Origin: JBBDNC01 sp040877875
Lineage (GTDB): Bacteria > Bacteroidota > Rhodothermia > Balneolales > Balneolaceae
Length of the DNA stretch: 64,000 nucleotides
NCBI GenBank assembly: GCA_040877875.1
Contig: JBBDNC010000115.1
Location: forward strand, 1 to 64,000
Reading direction: 5' to 3'
In this document: one piece after another, positions 1 to 9,578 of the stretch
Layout of the letters: every line of letters starts with the position of its first letter
How positions within the stretch are numbered: position 1 is the first letter of the stretch
Translations under genes and position numbers: made by a program
The notes under the pieces: model-generated
The model's database searches: none
What the model saw: only the letters and a program-made list of their open reading frames with translations
What the model was told of the DNA's origin: nothing

Positions 1-99
1 AGAATAAACTGCTGTGCTGCGCTGAAAATAGGTGCTGTAAACTATTTTAGCAATATTTTTAAAAAATCAACACATTTTTTCTTAAAAAACCTTCTCAAA

Positions 100-2175
100 T
101 CACTGAATATGGATGCTGAAGCCCCCCTGAAAGTTGCGATTGCTGCCCGGTTCAAAGTAGCGTCCTCCAAAAGCGTTAATCGCAACAGAAGAATTGTAAC
201 GGGTATTCAGAATATTGTTCAGAGTTAAAAAGGGTTGAAACTTCCAGTTGGAAAATGAAAAACCATCAAACATCCATCTTCCATTCAACAGCATGTACGG
301 GTCATTTGCAACACTGTTTTCACTATTCGTGTAATATTTACCAACCCATTCTACATCGAAACCGATTGTATGAGCTCCCAAATTCAATGTTGTGGTAGCC
401 GCGAACCGGTGGGGAGTGACTCCTGGGACCTGGTTACCTTTAAATTCACCGTCCCTGAACTGAACATTCAGATAGGTGTACATCCATTTTAATGAGAGAT
501 TGGAATGGATTTGAAGGTTGAATTGACTTTCCAGTCCGGTGTGCCGGGTTCTGCCTTCATTGCGAAAGAAGGAGCGCCCTTCCTCGTTTTCAAAGCCGAT
601 GATTAAATCCCGGACTCTCATTCCAAACAGAGTAACATCATATTCAAGACCGGCATCACGGATGTAGCCCCGGATACCGGACTCCAATCCAACTGTTCGT
701 TCAGGATTCAAATCCTGGTTAAAGCCGGTTTCCCCTGTCGGCCGGTTTTTGAACTCAGTTGTAGTTGGCGACTCAAAGGAGGTGCTCAGGTTACCAAATA
801 TTCTTGCATTGGACAGCTTGTAAGTAATACCCAGGCCCGGGTTCAGGGTTGTAAAGGTTCTGGAACCGGTCTCGCTTTCAATTTCATCTTCTGCACTGAA
901 CCTCATTCGATCGGCCCTCAATCCGGCACTAAAGGAAAAAGAGCCATAGGGAATAACTGCCTGGGTAAAGAGTGCCTGGTTGCCAACCTTTTCAAGCTGT
1001 TCAACTTGTATGGAATTTCCGGGTTCTCCCGGTGCATTCTCATTAAAATTGGTTTCCAGGCGATCATCACGCTGCCATTTGAGCTCACCCCCAAACTGAA
1101 GCTGGAACGGAAGATCATTGAAGTTGTAGGTGGCTCGTGCTCCTCCCGCGTGTCGGTCGACCTGGATGTAGGCGAAGGGGAGCGGGTTGTGCAGGTCACG
1201 GATCGAATGATGACTCGTCAACGTCAACAAGCCGGAATTAAAATCCCGGTAGAGGGAGGCGGCAGCCATCCATTGGTGGAATTTTTTACCGGCATTGGCA
1301 TCGGCAAACAGTTGACGGGCATTTCTCGGAGTTTCTTCTGCTTCCTGCTCCGGCAGGGAACCGGGGTGTTCAGCATAAGGCATGCCTGAGTAAGCAGCTC
1401 TTGCTTCCATTCGTGTATTCTCAGAAAGATCAAAGCCGGCTGACACTCCACCACGGATCAGTTCGGATTGGCTGTGATCGCGAAAGCCGTCCGATTTGTA
1501 GTAAGACCCATAAGCGTTCCAGCGAACACCGTTCATTAATCTGCTGAATTGTGCTTCATGCTTCATCGTATTGTATGAGCCGAGATATCCTCTATACCTG
1601 TACTGAGGGGTTTCATCATCATACGGGGGACGTGTACGGAGAAAAAGAACTCCTCCGCTGCTATTCCCCCAAAATGTGGCAGAGGGACCCCTTAACAGCT
1701 CAACGGAATGGACCATTGCCGGGTCGATCATATTCATAATCGTTTGACCGTCCGCTACCGTCAGGGGAATATCATCCAGAATGACCTGTATTCCACGAAC
1801 TCCAAACTGGGATCGCCATCCCATACCCCGAACCGTCAAACGTTCACCGAGCGCATGATTTTCCCGATTATTAATCCATATACCGGGAAGTGTGAAAGTT
1901 ATTTCATCCAGGGTCGATGCTCTTCGTGAAGTTAGATCTTCGGCAGACCGGCGAAAGGAACTAACCGATATGGCCGCATCATCCATCGTAACTGAAGAGT
2001 GAGTCGCCTCAACATTAATCGGCTCAAGTATTACAGAAAGGGTGTCAGGCGGATCCTGTGCCTGTAAGGGAGCAATTAAGGCAGTCAACAGAAGGAGTCC
2101 CATCCACATGATATTAACGATTGGAGATTTGATACGCTGGATAGAAATATTTACAGTCATTATTTCTTTATTCAT
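100..2175 (-). CDS. TonB-dependent outer-membrane receptor
   Basis: A 691-residue outer-membrane receptor that should import a metal chelate or another large ligand using TonB energy. A hydrophobic signal segment lies near residues 18-40, ending in a PLQAQ-like cleavage region. It is followed by a plug domain (about residues 65-180, with the RVRG-like stretch RLTVRGMGWRSQFGVRG and LRGPSATFWG) and a long beta-barrel rich in aromatic and alternating residues. It has neither the STN domain nor the carboxypeptidase-like domain of the SusC protein elsewhere in the window, so it belongs to the classic siderophore/metal class rather than the SusC class. The substrate cannot be read from the sequence. 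No partner gene is adjacent; the next gene upstream is divergent. The start could be the first Met or Met6 (2160). The protein ends SIHIQ rather than in the usual terminal aromatic residue. Confidence 0.9.
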   Translation of the reverse strand: MNKEIMTVNISIQRIKSPIVNIMWMGLLLLTALIAPLQAQDPPDTLSVILEPINVEATHSSVTMDDAAISVSSFRRSAEDLTSRRASTLDEITFTLPGIWINNRENHALGERLTVRGMGWRSQFGVRGIQVILDDIPLTVADGQTIMNMIDPAMVHSVELLRGPSATFWGNSSGGVLFLRTRPPYDDETPQYRYRGYLGSYNTMKHEAQFSRLMNGVRWNAYGSYYKSDGFRDHSQSELIRGGVSAGFDLSENTRMEARAAYSGMPYAEHPGSLPEQEAEETPRNARQLFADANAGKKFHQWMAAASLYRDFNSGLLTLTSHHSIRDLHNPLPFAYIQVDRHAGGARATYNFNDLPFQLQFGGELKWQRDDRLETNFNENAPGEPGNSIQVEQLEKVGNQALFTQAVIPYGSFSFSAGLRADRMRFSAEDEIESETGSRTFTTLNPGLGITYKLSNARIFGNLSTSFESPTTTEFKNRPTGETGFNQDLNPERTVGLESGIRGYIRDAGLEYDVTLFGMRVRDLIIGFENEEGRSFFRNEGRTRHTGLESQFNLQIHSNLSLKWMYTYLNVQFRDGEFKGNQVPGVTPHRFAATTTLNLGAHTIGFDVEWVGKYYTNSENSVANDPYMLLNGRWMFDGFSFSNWKFQPFLTLNNILNTRYNSSVAINAFGGRYFEPGSNRNFQGGFSIHIQ

Positions 2176-2248
2176 ATTAACTATAACTTAGTCCCGCTAT
2201 TTTCGTATTGCCTCATGTGGTGTTGAATTTGGAATTTAAAGGTATTGA

Positions 2249-2536
2249 ATGGAAAATCTCCATAAAATATTATATAAACATCTGGAATGGACTATTCTTT
2301 TGGGAGGGATGATCCTGCTTGCCTGGATGGATCCCTACGCCAATAACGGATTTTCACTCTGCCTGCTGGATGCGTTTAATATCTACTGTCCGGGGGATGG
2401 CCTTGGACACTCCATTTCTTTTATATTCAGAGGCCTGTGGTTGGAGGCATGGCAATCACATCCTGCTGGATTCCTTGCAGTTATAGTGATTACCTGGAGA
2501 ATTTATCATTTGACATTCAAACGATTTTTAAACTAA
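2249..2536 (+). CDS. DUF2752 small membrane protein
   Basis: A 95-residue protein with two hydrophobic segments (about 14-27 and 70-85). Between them is a Cys-rich loop, CLLDAFNIYCPGDGLGHS, that matches the signature of DUF2752 proteins, whose function is unknown. It is divergent from the TonB receptor with a 73-bp gap and is followed 19 bp later by a TM2-domain gene, so the two were probably transcribed together. No Shine-Dalgarno sequence is obvious. The family call rests on the CPG..G pattern and the two-helix layout; any role is unknown. Confidence 0.75.
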   Translation: MENLHKILYKHLEWTILLGGMILLAWMDPYANNGFSLCLLDAFNIYCPGDGLGHSISFIFRGLWLEAWQSHPAGFLAVIVITWRIYHLTFKRFLN

Positions 2537-2555
2537 AAAATAAAATAGACCTGTT

Positions 2556-2900
2556 ATGGCTAAGCTTTTTGACCATTTGCCGGAACTCGAAGGAGAGGAA
2601 GCTCTGTATATCCAAAGAATTTTGGAATCGATGGACGATGATACTGCGAAAACATTTAGTAATATCTACAGGGCACGCCGAAAGGATCCTATGACGATCC
2701 TGATATTGGCCATTATCGGTTTTTTTGGGGTCGCGGGCATTCACAGAATATTTATCGGTCATCCGGGAATGGGAATCTTGTACCTTTTGACGGCAGGACT
2801 TTGTTTCATCGGTACGATTGTGGATGTAATCAATTATAAAAATCTGACGTTTGAAAATAACCGGGAGACAGCCCTCGAAATTTTAAAACTGATGAATTAA
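2556..2900 (+). CDS. TM2 domain-containing protein
   Basis: A 114-residue protein with a soluble, acidic N-terminal stretch (1-45) and two transmembrane helices at about 49-66 and 73-92. The helices carry the TM2 pattern: GFFGVAGIHRIFIGHPGMGILYLLT contains the G..G.HR.Y.G family signature. TM2 proteins are widespread small membrane proteins without an agreed function. The gene lies 19 bp after the DUF2752 gene. A weak hairpin with a short T-run follows at 2911-2937. Confidence 0.8.
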   Translation: MAKLFDHLPELEGEEALYIQRILESMDDDTAKTFSNIYRARRKDPMTILILAIIGFFGVAGIHRIFIGHPGMGILYLLTAGLCFIGTIVDVINYKNLTFENNRETALEILKLMN

Positions 2901-2910
2901 GGGTTTCCCG

Positions 2911-2938
2911 CCTGACGATACTCCAATCAGGTTATTTT
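2911..2938 (+). terminator. weak intrinsic terminator after TM2 gene
   Basis: CCTGA at 2911-2915 pairs with TCAGG at 2927-2931, and ttattttt follows. The stem is only 5 bp with a long loop, so this is a weak candidate terminator between the TM2 gene and mltG. Confidence 0.3.
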
Positions 2939-2978
2939 TGATTTAAAACCGGTGCAATCGTTGTATATTAAGTTCGTT

Positions 2979-2986
2979 TAAGTTTG
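2979..2986 (+). promoter_or_regulatory. candidate -7 element before mltG
   Basis: TAAGTTTG fits the Bacteroidota -7 consensus TAnnTTTG and lies 16 bp before the mltG ATG. A TTG at 2961-2963 is only 15 bp upstream, shorter than the usual 19-20 bp, so the assignment is tentative. Confidence 0.3.
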
Positions 2987-3002
2987 AACAATCCAACAGG
3001 CC

Positions 3003-4082
3003 ATGAGAAAGGCCTCAAGTTTAAATGATTTGTTTTCGGTGACAAAAAAAGCAGTTTTCTATAGTGTGCTTTTTATCGGTGTCTTTAGCCTTATTCTTGG
3101 TTCAAGAACGATACGTTTATATAGTTCTGATGCGATTATCTCATCTGATTCTACGGTTCTCTATCTCGAAGAACCGGTTAATCTGGATCAACTACTCGAT
3201 GAGTTACAGGATCTGGATCTGCAGATGGATACAGATGAATTTAAATGGGCTGCTTCGATTTCCGGATGGAGAAATTTCGGCCGGGGCAGATTTGAATTCT
3301 CCGGAAGCTACTCCTATGATGAATTCTTGTCTAAAATTGCCCGTGGTTTACAGGACCCTATGCCAGTAACCATCCCGCCGGGAGTGGATATTGGCAGGCT
3401 CTCACAGCAGCTCGGTAATCAGTTGATGGCTGATTCGGCAGGTTTTGCAGAGATCTTTAAAGACAGCAGTGAGCTGGCACTCGAATTTGACCTTGACGGA
3501 GCCTCACTATTCGGTAGAATGCTGCCTGATACGTATCATATCTATTGGACTTCATCAGCAGAACAGGTTATCCGGCGTATTTTGAGGGAGTTCAATCAGA
3601 ATGTCGTCAATCGATACAGGGTTCAAATTAATGAGAGTGATTTTAATCTGAATGAGATACTAACTCTTGCTTCCATCGTCGAGTGGGAAGCAAGAAATCA
3701 AGATGAAAAATCGAAAATAAGCGGCCTGTACCTGAACAGATTAAATCGCAACATGTATTTACAGGCGGATCCGACTGTAATTTATGCAGTCGGAGAGAGA
3801 CGCCGTCTGCTTTACGAAGATTATAGAATTGACCACCCTTACAATACCTACTTGCATGTCGGTCTGCCACCCTCCCCGATTACCAACCCGGATATAGCTT
3901 CCATTGAAGCGGTTCTGAACCCCGAAAATCATGACTTCCTGTTTATGGTAGCTACTCCGGAGGGAGGGCATGTTTTCAATGAAACATTTGAGCAACACCA
4001 GGCTGCGAGTTCCGAATGGCGCAGATGGATCCGGGAACAATACCGTATTCGTGATGAGCGAGAAAGGCAGCTTAATCATTAA
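3003..4082 (+). CDS. mltG: endolytic murein transglycosylase MltG
   Basis: A 359-residue membrane-anchored lytic transglycosylase that cuts nascent peptidoglycan strands internally and so sets glycan length. It has a short cytoplasmic N-terminus, one transmembrane helix (about 17-33) and a periplasmic YceG-type domain. Residues 218-229 (EILTLASIVEWE) carry the family's catalytic region; Glu227 corresponds to the catalytic Glu of the E. coli protein by motif position. The later LPPSPITNPDIASIEAVLNP stretch is also typical. Length matches the family (about 340-360). The gene stands alone and converges on the LpoA-like gene at 4253. Confidence 0.93.
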   Translation: MRKASSLNDLFSVTKKAVFYSVLFIGVFSLILGSRTIRLYSSDAIISSDSTVLYLEEPVNLDQLLDELQDLDLQMDTDEFKWAASISGWRNFGRGRFEFSGSYSYDEFLSKIARGLQDPMPVTIPPGVDIGRLSQQLGNQLMADSAGFAEIFKDSSELALEFDLDGASLFGRMLPDTYHIYWTSSAEQVIRRILREFNQNVVNRYRVQINESDFNLNEILTLASIVEWEARNQDEKSKISGLYLNRLNRNMYLQADPTVIYAVGERRRLLYEDYRIDHPYNTYLHVGLPPSPITNPDIASIEAVLNPENHDFLFMVATPEGGHVFNETFEQHQAASSEWRRWIREQYRIRDERERQLNH

Positions 4083-4170
4083 AAGATGAGTGGAGTTCGA
4101 GGGTACAGGGCTAAAGTAATGGATAAATTATTAAATCAATTGAGTGTCCGTGCTCTCAACACCTGCATGC

Positions 4171-4188
4171 CGGGAGATTCCCGTTTTA
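4171..4188 (+). terminator. short hairpin after mltG
   Basis: CGGGA-gat-TCCCG followed by TTTTA, 88 bp after the mltG stop. The stem is 5 bp with a short U-run, so this is a plausible but weak terminator. Confidence 0.3.
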
Positions 4189-4252
4189 GGACAGGACAGG
4201 TCGGATTTTCTCAAACTCTCAATCGTATGGATCCTACACTGCGCACATAAAC

Positions 4253-6004
4253 TTATTGCGAATTCACGAAGCCGGCCTGATCCATCTGTTTTCTCGCTTT
4301 TTCTGTAAGTGGACGGATTGTTACAAGCTGGTTAATTTGAGTCCCATTAAAATGAACCCGGGTAAATAGCCCGTCATAAGCCGGGGAGTTCTGAATCGCT
4401 CGACTCAGCAGGGCAGGGTTGCCGATTCGTTCAAGTATCTGAAAAAGATAGCGGCCGGTATCATAGCCAATCTTTGCAAACGAATCGGGTTCCGATCCAA
4501 AACGATTTTCGAAGTCCTGGTTGAAGTATTCAACAGTTACAGAATCGGCCATGGCTCCAAACGGTTCACTGTAATAGATTGCAAAATTATTTTGTTGCCG
4601 TGCGGTATAGTCGACATTCTTCCACTCCTCTGAACCCATTACCGCTACGTTGGCTTGCATCGCTTCAAGGTCGTTCATCAACAAGCGAGTCATGCTACCG
4701 GCAGCTTGTCCGGTAAAAGGGGCGTAGATTCCCTGAACGGGCGTATAACCTAATGAATCTATCAAAACGGAATCGGGCGTAAAGACTTTCGTATAGTCCG
4801 TAAGATCGTATCCCTGAGCGGCAAAATCCTCTTCAAAATAGTAGGCAATATGAGCCCCAAGCCGTTCTGCCTCATATCTGAAAGCAAGAGCAGAAGACTG
4901 GCCTAATGCGTTTTTTTCTGTGATTACGGCAAGTGTATCCATGTTCAGTTCTCTGACCGCAAATCTTGCCATGTTTTTCCCATGGACAGCAAAAGTGGGA
5001 TTAAACTGATATGTATACTTGTGTCCGAGGTTAATCGAATCGGAATTAGCCAGAGGGGCAATCATGGGCAGTTCATAGATTTCAGAGATTTTAGACATCC
5101 GGGAAGCTGACTCTGAGTACAGCGGACCGATCACAGCCTCAATATGGTCATTCCAAATAAGCTCACTCATGATTTCGGGAATTTTTTCAGGATCGGATTC
5201 GGTATCTTTATATCTGATAAATACTTTTTTTTCCGGGTTCCGGGCATTAAACTCTTCAGCGGCCAAGGTGATTCCAAAATAAATATTCCGGGGGATGACA
5301 AAATCCTGATCGTTCTCTTCAAACGAAGGCAGGGCAACACCGATATGATACACCATCCCTTGTGGGGCCTCGGTCTGACGGAAAGGGGTCACCATGTAGG
5401 TATCTTTCTCACCCATTGCCTGTTTCAGTTCTTCAAGCTGCTCCGGCCGGTCGTGTGCCAAAGCAAGCTTTTCCAATTCAAGGTACATTGCACGAAGTGC
5501 CGGGTATTCCAGACGGTTAATGGAACTTTGAAACAAATCCAGTCGTATTTGACTTGTATCAACTTCATTGAATACCCGGAAGCGTTGCCCTTCGGTCAGG
5601 AAACGCATAATTTCATGATAAAAGCGATTGGCTCTGATTTGGAGGCCGGTACGATCGGGACGGGTTTGCAACTCATACAAAAGCTCAAGGCTCCTGCTAT
5701 AATTTTTTTGTCTGAAAAAAACCAAGGCAGAGGTATAGATCGCCTCATTGGCAATGCTTTCCAGCTCGCTTTGACGGGCAAGTTGCAGAAAAGAATTGGC
5801 GATCAAATAATTACCCAATGCAAGATGGCTTTTGCCTGCAAACAAAGATGCACGTTCGCCCTCGATATTTGAGAACATCCTGGAAGCTTCTTCAAATTCT
5901 TCCTGTTGATAAAGTTCCAGTGCCTGCTCAAAATTTTGCGCAAAAAGGCCTGGATTACAGAATAACAGAGAGAGTACTAAAATGAATAGAAATTTATTAC
6001 ACAT
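4253..6004 (-). CDS. TPR plus periplasmic-binding-fold protein, LpoA-like layout
   Basis: A 583-residue exported protein. A signal peptide (1-22, cleavage near LFAQ) is followed by helical TPR-like repeats (about 23-200: ALELYQQEEFEEASRMF, ALGNYLIANSFLQLA, ALVFFRQKNYSRSLELL). A type 1 periplasmic-binding-protein domain follows (about 215-570: YHIGVALPSF, IYFGITLAAEEFNA, EAVIGPLYSESASRMSKI, PMIAPLANSD, PDSFAKIGYDTGRYLF). N-terminal TPR plus C-terminal PBP fold is the architecture of LpoA, the outer-membrane activator of penicillin-binding protein 1A, and databases often label such proteins penicillin-binding protein activator. Unlike LpoA it has no good lipobox. An amino-acid ABC transporter binding protein is the alternative, but no permease or ATPase genes are nearby. 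It converges on mltG, another cell-wall gene. Confidence 0.75.
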   Translation of the reverse strand: MCNKFLFILVLSLLFCNPGLFAQNFEQALELYQQEEFEEASRMFSNIEGERASLFAGKSHLALGNYLIANSFLQLARQSELESIANEAIYTSALVFFRQKNYSRSLELLYELQTRPDRTGLQIRANRFYHEIMRFLTEGQRFRVFNEVDTSQIRLDLFQSSINRLEYPALRAMYLELEKLALAHDRPEQLEELKQAMGEKDTYMVTPFRQTEAPQGMVYHIGVALPSFEENDQDFVIPRNIYFGITLAAEEFNARNPEKKVFIRYKDTESDPEKIPEIMSELIWNDHIEAVIGPLYSESASRMSKISEIYELPMIAPLANSDSINLGHKYTYQFNPTFAVHGKNMARFAVRELNMDTLAVITEKNALGQSSALAFRYEAERLGAHIAYYFEEDFAAQGYDLTDYTKVFTPDSVLIDSLGYTPVQGIYAPFTGQAAGSMTRLLMNDLEAMQANVAVMGSEEWKNVDYTARQQNNFAIYYSEPFGAMADSVTVEYFNQDFENRFGSEPDSFAKIGYDTGRYLFQILERIGNPALLSRAIQNSPAYDGLFTRVHFNGTQINQLVTIRPLTEKARKQMDQAGFVNSQ

Positions 6005-6219
6005 TGTACGGAATTTCGGTTGGTCGGTAAAACGTAAAATTTCCAGGTTTCATATAATGCCCCATCTTTTAATGGATGTGGATACAGCAACAAACGGGCA
6101 AAGCGTAACCGGTTTAAGCTCCGTAAATCGATTTTAGAGATCCTCCGTTCACATTTGCCCCTTTGAAACAGAACGTTGGATTCACAAAGAATTGTACACA
6201 CCTTTTACCATTATTTGAA

Positions 6220-7770
6220 TTACTCCCATTCAATGGTCGAAGGAGGCTTGGAGCTGATATCGTATACTACGCGGTTAATCCCCTGAACTTCATTGATTAT
6301 TTTATTGGAGACCTTCGAGAGGAAGTCATAGGGTAAATGGGCCCAGTCGGCTGTCATGCCGTCGATACTTGTAACGGTTCGGATAGCCGCCGTATATTCA
6401 TAAGTCCTTTCATCTCCCATTACTCCGACTGACTGAATAGGGAGGAGAACCACGAGTGCCTGCCAGACCTTGTCATAGAGGCCATGTTCACGCAATAAAT
6501 TAATAAAAATAGCATCCGCTTCCCGGAGCAGTTCAAGTTTTTCTTTTGTAATATCACTTAAAATTCGAATTCCAAGTCCGGGCCCGGGAAAAGGATGACG
6601 GCCGATAAAATGTTCCGGAATACCCAATTCCCGTCCAACGGCCCGCACCTCATCCTTGAATAATTCGCGGACCGGTTCGATAAGTTTCATCTTCATATTT
6701 TCAGGGAGTCCGCCGACGTTGTGATGGGATTTGATGGTTGCAGAGGGTCCTTTGAACGAAACACTTTCAATGACATCAGGATAGAGAGTTCCCTGGGCCA
6801 GAAATTTAAATTCAGGTTCATTTTTAACGGCATCATCAAATACGTTAATGAAAGTATTCCCGATGATTTTTCTTTTTTCCTCGGGGTCGGTAACACCCTT
6901 CAGCCGATTTAGAAACAGATCAGAGGCATCAATACCTTTTACCGGTAAATGCAGGGTATCCGTGTAGGTTTTCAGGACTTTATTAAACTCATTTTTTCTC
7001 AATAAGCCATTGTCCACAAAAATACATTGAAGCTGATCCCCAATGGCTTTGTGAACAAGAGTTGCCACGACTGTTGAGTCTACTCCACCGGACAATCCAC
7101 ACAATACACGGTTATCCCCAACTTTTTCCCGGATAGCCTGAATTTCGGTTTCGATAAAAGAAGATGGGGTCCAGGATCCTTCACATCTACAGATTTTTTT
7201 AACAAAATTTTCCAGAACGTGAATGCCGTCTTCCGTGTGTATTACTTCCGGATGAAACTGAACGCCAAAAACCGGTTTTGATTTATGACGGACTGCAGCA
7301 ATCGGGGCATTATCCGTATGGGCAATAACTTGATAATCCTCCGGAAGTTCAATTATGTGGTCGCCATGACTCATCCATACCACCGAACCCTCATCTACAC
7401 CTTGAAGTAGATCCGAGTCGTCATCAATCCGCAGGAGGGCTCGTCCGAACTCGCGTTTATGAGCTCTTTCCACACTGCCGGGTTTTACTGCATGAGCCAA
7501 AGCCTGCAAACCGTAACATATCCCAAGTACAGGGACGGCCCATTTGAAGACCTCCATATTCAGGGCAGGAGCATCCTTGTCATATACACTCTTGGGTCCG
7601 CCGGAGAAAATCACTCCCTTGGGCGGATTGTGGTTAAAATCGGATAACTCTGCATCAAACGGATGAATTTCACAATATACATGGAGTTCACGAAGCCGTC
7701 TGGCAATTAACTGTGTATATTGAGATCCGAAATCCAGTATTAAAACCCACTCATTGTGGAAGTCATGCAT
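6220..7770 (-). CDS. guaA: GMP synthase (glutamine-hydrolysing)
   Basis: A 516-residue enzyme that converts XMP to GMP using ATP and glutamine, the last step of guanine nucleotide synthesis. The N-terminal class I glutamine amidotransferase domain has Cys85 in VLGICYGLQA and FHPEV near residue 173. The ATP-pyrophosphatase domain has the PP-loop LSGGVDST near 226-233. The dimerisation domain ends in the canonical KPPSTIEWE. The length is normal. It is the last gene of the minus-strand run efp-accB-accC-gcvH-guaA, with a 62-bp gap after gcvH. Confidence 0.98.
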   Translation of the reverse strand: MHDFHNEWVLILDFGSQYTQLIARRLRELHVYCEIHPFDAELSDFNHNPPKGVIFSGGPKSVYDKDAPALNMEVFKWAVPVLGICYGLQALAHAVKPGSVERAHKREFGRALLRIDDDSDLLQGVDEGSVVWMSHGDHIIELPEDYQVIAHTDNAPIAAVRHKSKPVFGVQFHPEVIHTEDGIHVLENFVKKICRCEGSWTPSSFIETEIQAIREKVGDNRVLCGLSGGVDSTVVATLVHKAIGDQLQCIFVDNGLLRKNEFNKVLKTYTDTLHLPVKGIDASDLFLNRLKGVTDPEEKRKIIGNTFINVFDDAVKNEPEFKFLAQGTLYPDVIESVSFKGPSATIKSHHNVGGLPENMKMKLIEPVRELFKDEVRAVGRELGIPEHFIGRHPFPGPGLGIRILSDITKEKLELLREADAIFINLLREHGLYDKVWQALVVLLPIQSVGVMGDERTYEYTAAIRTVTSIDGMTADWAHLPYDFLSKVSNKIINEVQGINRVVYDISSKPPSTIEWE

Positions 7771-7832
7771 CGTTGTAGCTGTATGGATTATGCAGGTTAA
7801 GTATCCACTCGTTTATTGAATAACGATCCGGT

Positions 7833-8213
7833 TTAATCAACGATTTCCTGATAATCGTCGGCAGAAAGTAATTCATCCAGGGAATCTTGATCTGAAATGG
7901 ACATTTTAATCATCCAGCCGTCACCATAGGGATCATTATTTACCAGTTCGGGGTATTTTTCCAGTTGTTCATTGATTTCGAGAATTTCGCCCTGAAGGGG
8001 AGCAAATAATTCAGAAACTGTTTTTACAGCTTCAACTGTGCCGAAAACGTCATCGGGTTCCAGTGATACACCGACATCCTCAAGTTCAACGAAGACGACA
8101 TCCCCAAGTTCTCCTTGTGCGAAATCAGTGATTCCGACGGTTGCGGTCCCGTCTCCATGATCTCGTACCCATTCATGTTCCCGGGTATATTTTAATTCTT
8201 TTGGAAGGTTCAT
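7833..8213 (-). CDS. gcvH: glycine cleavage system H protein
   Basis: A lipoyl-carrier protein of 126 residues that shuttles the aminomethyl group between the P and T proteins of glycine cleavage. The lipoylated lysine is Lys64 in GTVEAVKTVSELFAP. I chose the ATG at 8213 (MNLPKELKYTREHEW) because the family begins there. A longer reading from 8279 would run into accC and adds 22 unlikely residues. The start lies 4 bp after the accC stop. No gcvP or gcvT is in the window, so the H protein is detached from its partners and grouped with fatty-acid and purine genes. Confidence 0.96.
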   Translation of the reverse strand: MNLPKELKYTREHEWVRDHGDGTATVGITDFAQGELGDVVFVELEDVGVSLEPDDVFGTVEAVKTVSELFAPLQGEILEINEQLEKYPELVNNDPYGDGWMIKMSISDQDSLDELLSADDYQEIVD

Positions 8214-8217
8214 GGTA

Positions 8218-9570
8218 TTAAGATTCTGTTGATTGATATTTAAAATGTTTTTCGAGGTAGTGCGTATTGAAATTTCCATTCAGAAAATTTTCATCCTCAA
8301 CTAATTGAAGATGGTAGGGAATCGTTGTTTTAACACCTTCTACAATAAATTCTTCAAGAGCTCTTTTCATACGTTTAATAGCTTCCGGCCGGGTTGGGGC
8401 ACTGACAATTAATTTTGCAATCATGGAATCGTAATAGGGGGGGACTTTGTAGCCGGAATAGGCATGAGTATCTATTCTGACGCTATGGCCTCCCGGTGTA
8501 TGGAAGACGGTAATGGTCCCCGCAGTCGGACGAAAATTATGGGCAGGATCTTCTGCATTAATTCTGCATTCGATCGCATGTCCTCTCATTTTGAGAGGCT
8601 TATCAACCAGTTTTTCCCCGCTGGCGATTCGGATCTGTTCTGCCACCAGGTCATAATGGGTTACTTCTTCAGTGACCGGATGTTCTACCTGGATACGGGT
8701 ATTCATTTCCATGAAGTAGAAATTATGGTCTTTATCAACCAGGAACTCAACCGTTCCCGCCCCTTCGTAATCAATTGCTTTCCCCGCTTTGACCGCTGCT
8801 TGACCCATTTTATCCCGTAAATCCGGGGTCATGATCGGGGAGGGAGATTCTTCAAGAATCTTCTGATGCCTTCGCTGAAGTGAACATTCTCTTTCGCCGA
8901 GATGAATGATATTTCCATGCTGGTCACCGAGAATTTGTATTTCAATATGCCTGGGTTCCTGTACAAATTTTTCAATATAGACTTCGGGATTTCCAAAGGC
9001 ATTTTCAGCTTCGTTCCTACAGGTGCTAAAGGCATGTTTTAGTTTGGATTCATCCGGCACAATTCTCATTCCACGCCCGCCTCCTCCGGCACTGGCTTTA
9101 ATAATGACCGGGTACCCGGTATCCAGACAGATTTTTTTAGCACTTTCAAAATCTTTTACAATTCCCTCCGAGCCTGGCACGACCGGTACGTTGTTTCGAA
9201 TCATCGTATCTTTTGCCGTCGCCTTGTCACCCATTTTTCTGATCATTTCGGGAGACGGACCGATAAACTTCAAGTCATGTTCGGCACAAATCCTTGAAAA
9301 TTCGGCATTTTCAGACAAAAACCCATATCCCGGATGAATCGCCTCCGCATTGGTTATTTCAGCCGCTGCAAGAATAGACGGGATTTTAAGGTAGCTTTCC
9401 CGGCTGGGCGGAGGACCGATACAAACCGCCTCATCGGCAAACTTAACATGAAGACTGTCTTCATCAGCAGTGGAATAAACCGCTACGGTCTTGATCCCCA
9501 TTTCCTTACAAGTTCGAATGATACGAAGTGCAATTTCACCCCTGTTAGCGATCAAAATCTTTTGAAACAT
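8218..9570 (-). CDS. accC: acetyl-CoA carboxylase, biotin carboxylase subunit
   Basis: A 450-residue biotin carboxylase that carboxylates the biotin on AccB using ATP and bicarbonate, the first half of the acetyl-CoA carboxylase reaction. The N-terminal domain has [16 protein letters not shown], the ATP-grasp glycine loop is [14 protein letters not shown], and [14 protein letters not shown] and ECRINAEDP are present. Full length for the family. It lies 8 bp after accB and 4 bp before gcvH, so it is clearly part of one operon. Confidence 0.98.
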   Translation of the reverse strand: MFQKILIANRGEIALRIIRTCKEMGIKTVAVYSTADEDSLHVKFADEAVCIGPPPSRESYLKIPSILAAAEITNAEAIHPGYGFLSENAEFSRICAEHDLKFIGPSPEMIRKMGDKATAKDTMIRNNVPVVPGSEGIVKDFESAKKICLDTGYPVIIKASAGGGGRGMRIVPDESKLKHAFSTCRNEAENAFGNPEVYIEKFVQEPRHIEIQILGDQHGNIIHLGERECSLQRRHQKILEESPSPIMTPDLRDKMGQAAVKAGKAIDYEGAGTVEFLVDKDHNFYFMEMNTRIQVEHPVTEEVTHYDLVAEQIRIASGEKLVDKPLKMRGHAIECRINAEDPAHNFRPTAGTITVFHTPGGHSVRIDTHAYSGYKVPPYYDSMIAKLIVSAPTRPEAIKRMKRALEEFIVEGVKTTIPYHLQLVEDENFLNGNFNTHYLEKHFKYQSTES

Positions 9571-9578
9571 GTAGCGAG

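Noticed and set aside
5144..5872. A 242-codon open frame on the plus strand inside the TPR/PBP gene
   Set aside because: It lies opposite a well-supported gene, has no start context or family features, and is rich in residues typical of reverse-frame translation.
8214..8279. Upstream start for gcvH giving 148 residues
   Set aside because: The extra residues overlap the end of accC and are absent from the H-protein family; the ATG at 8213 fits exactly.
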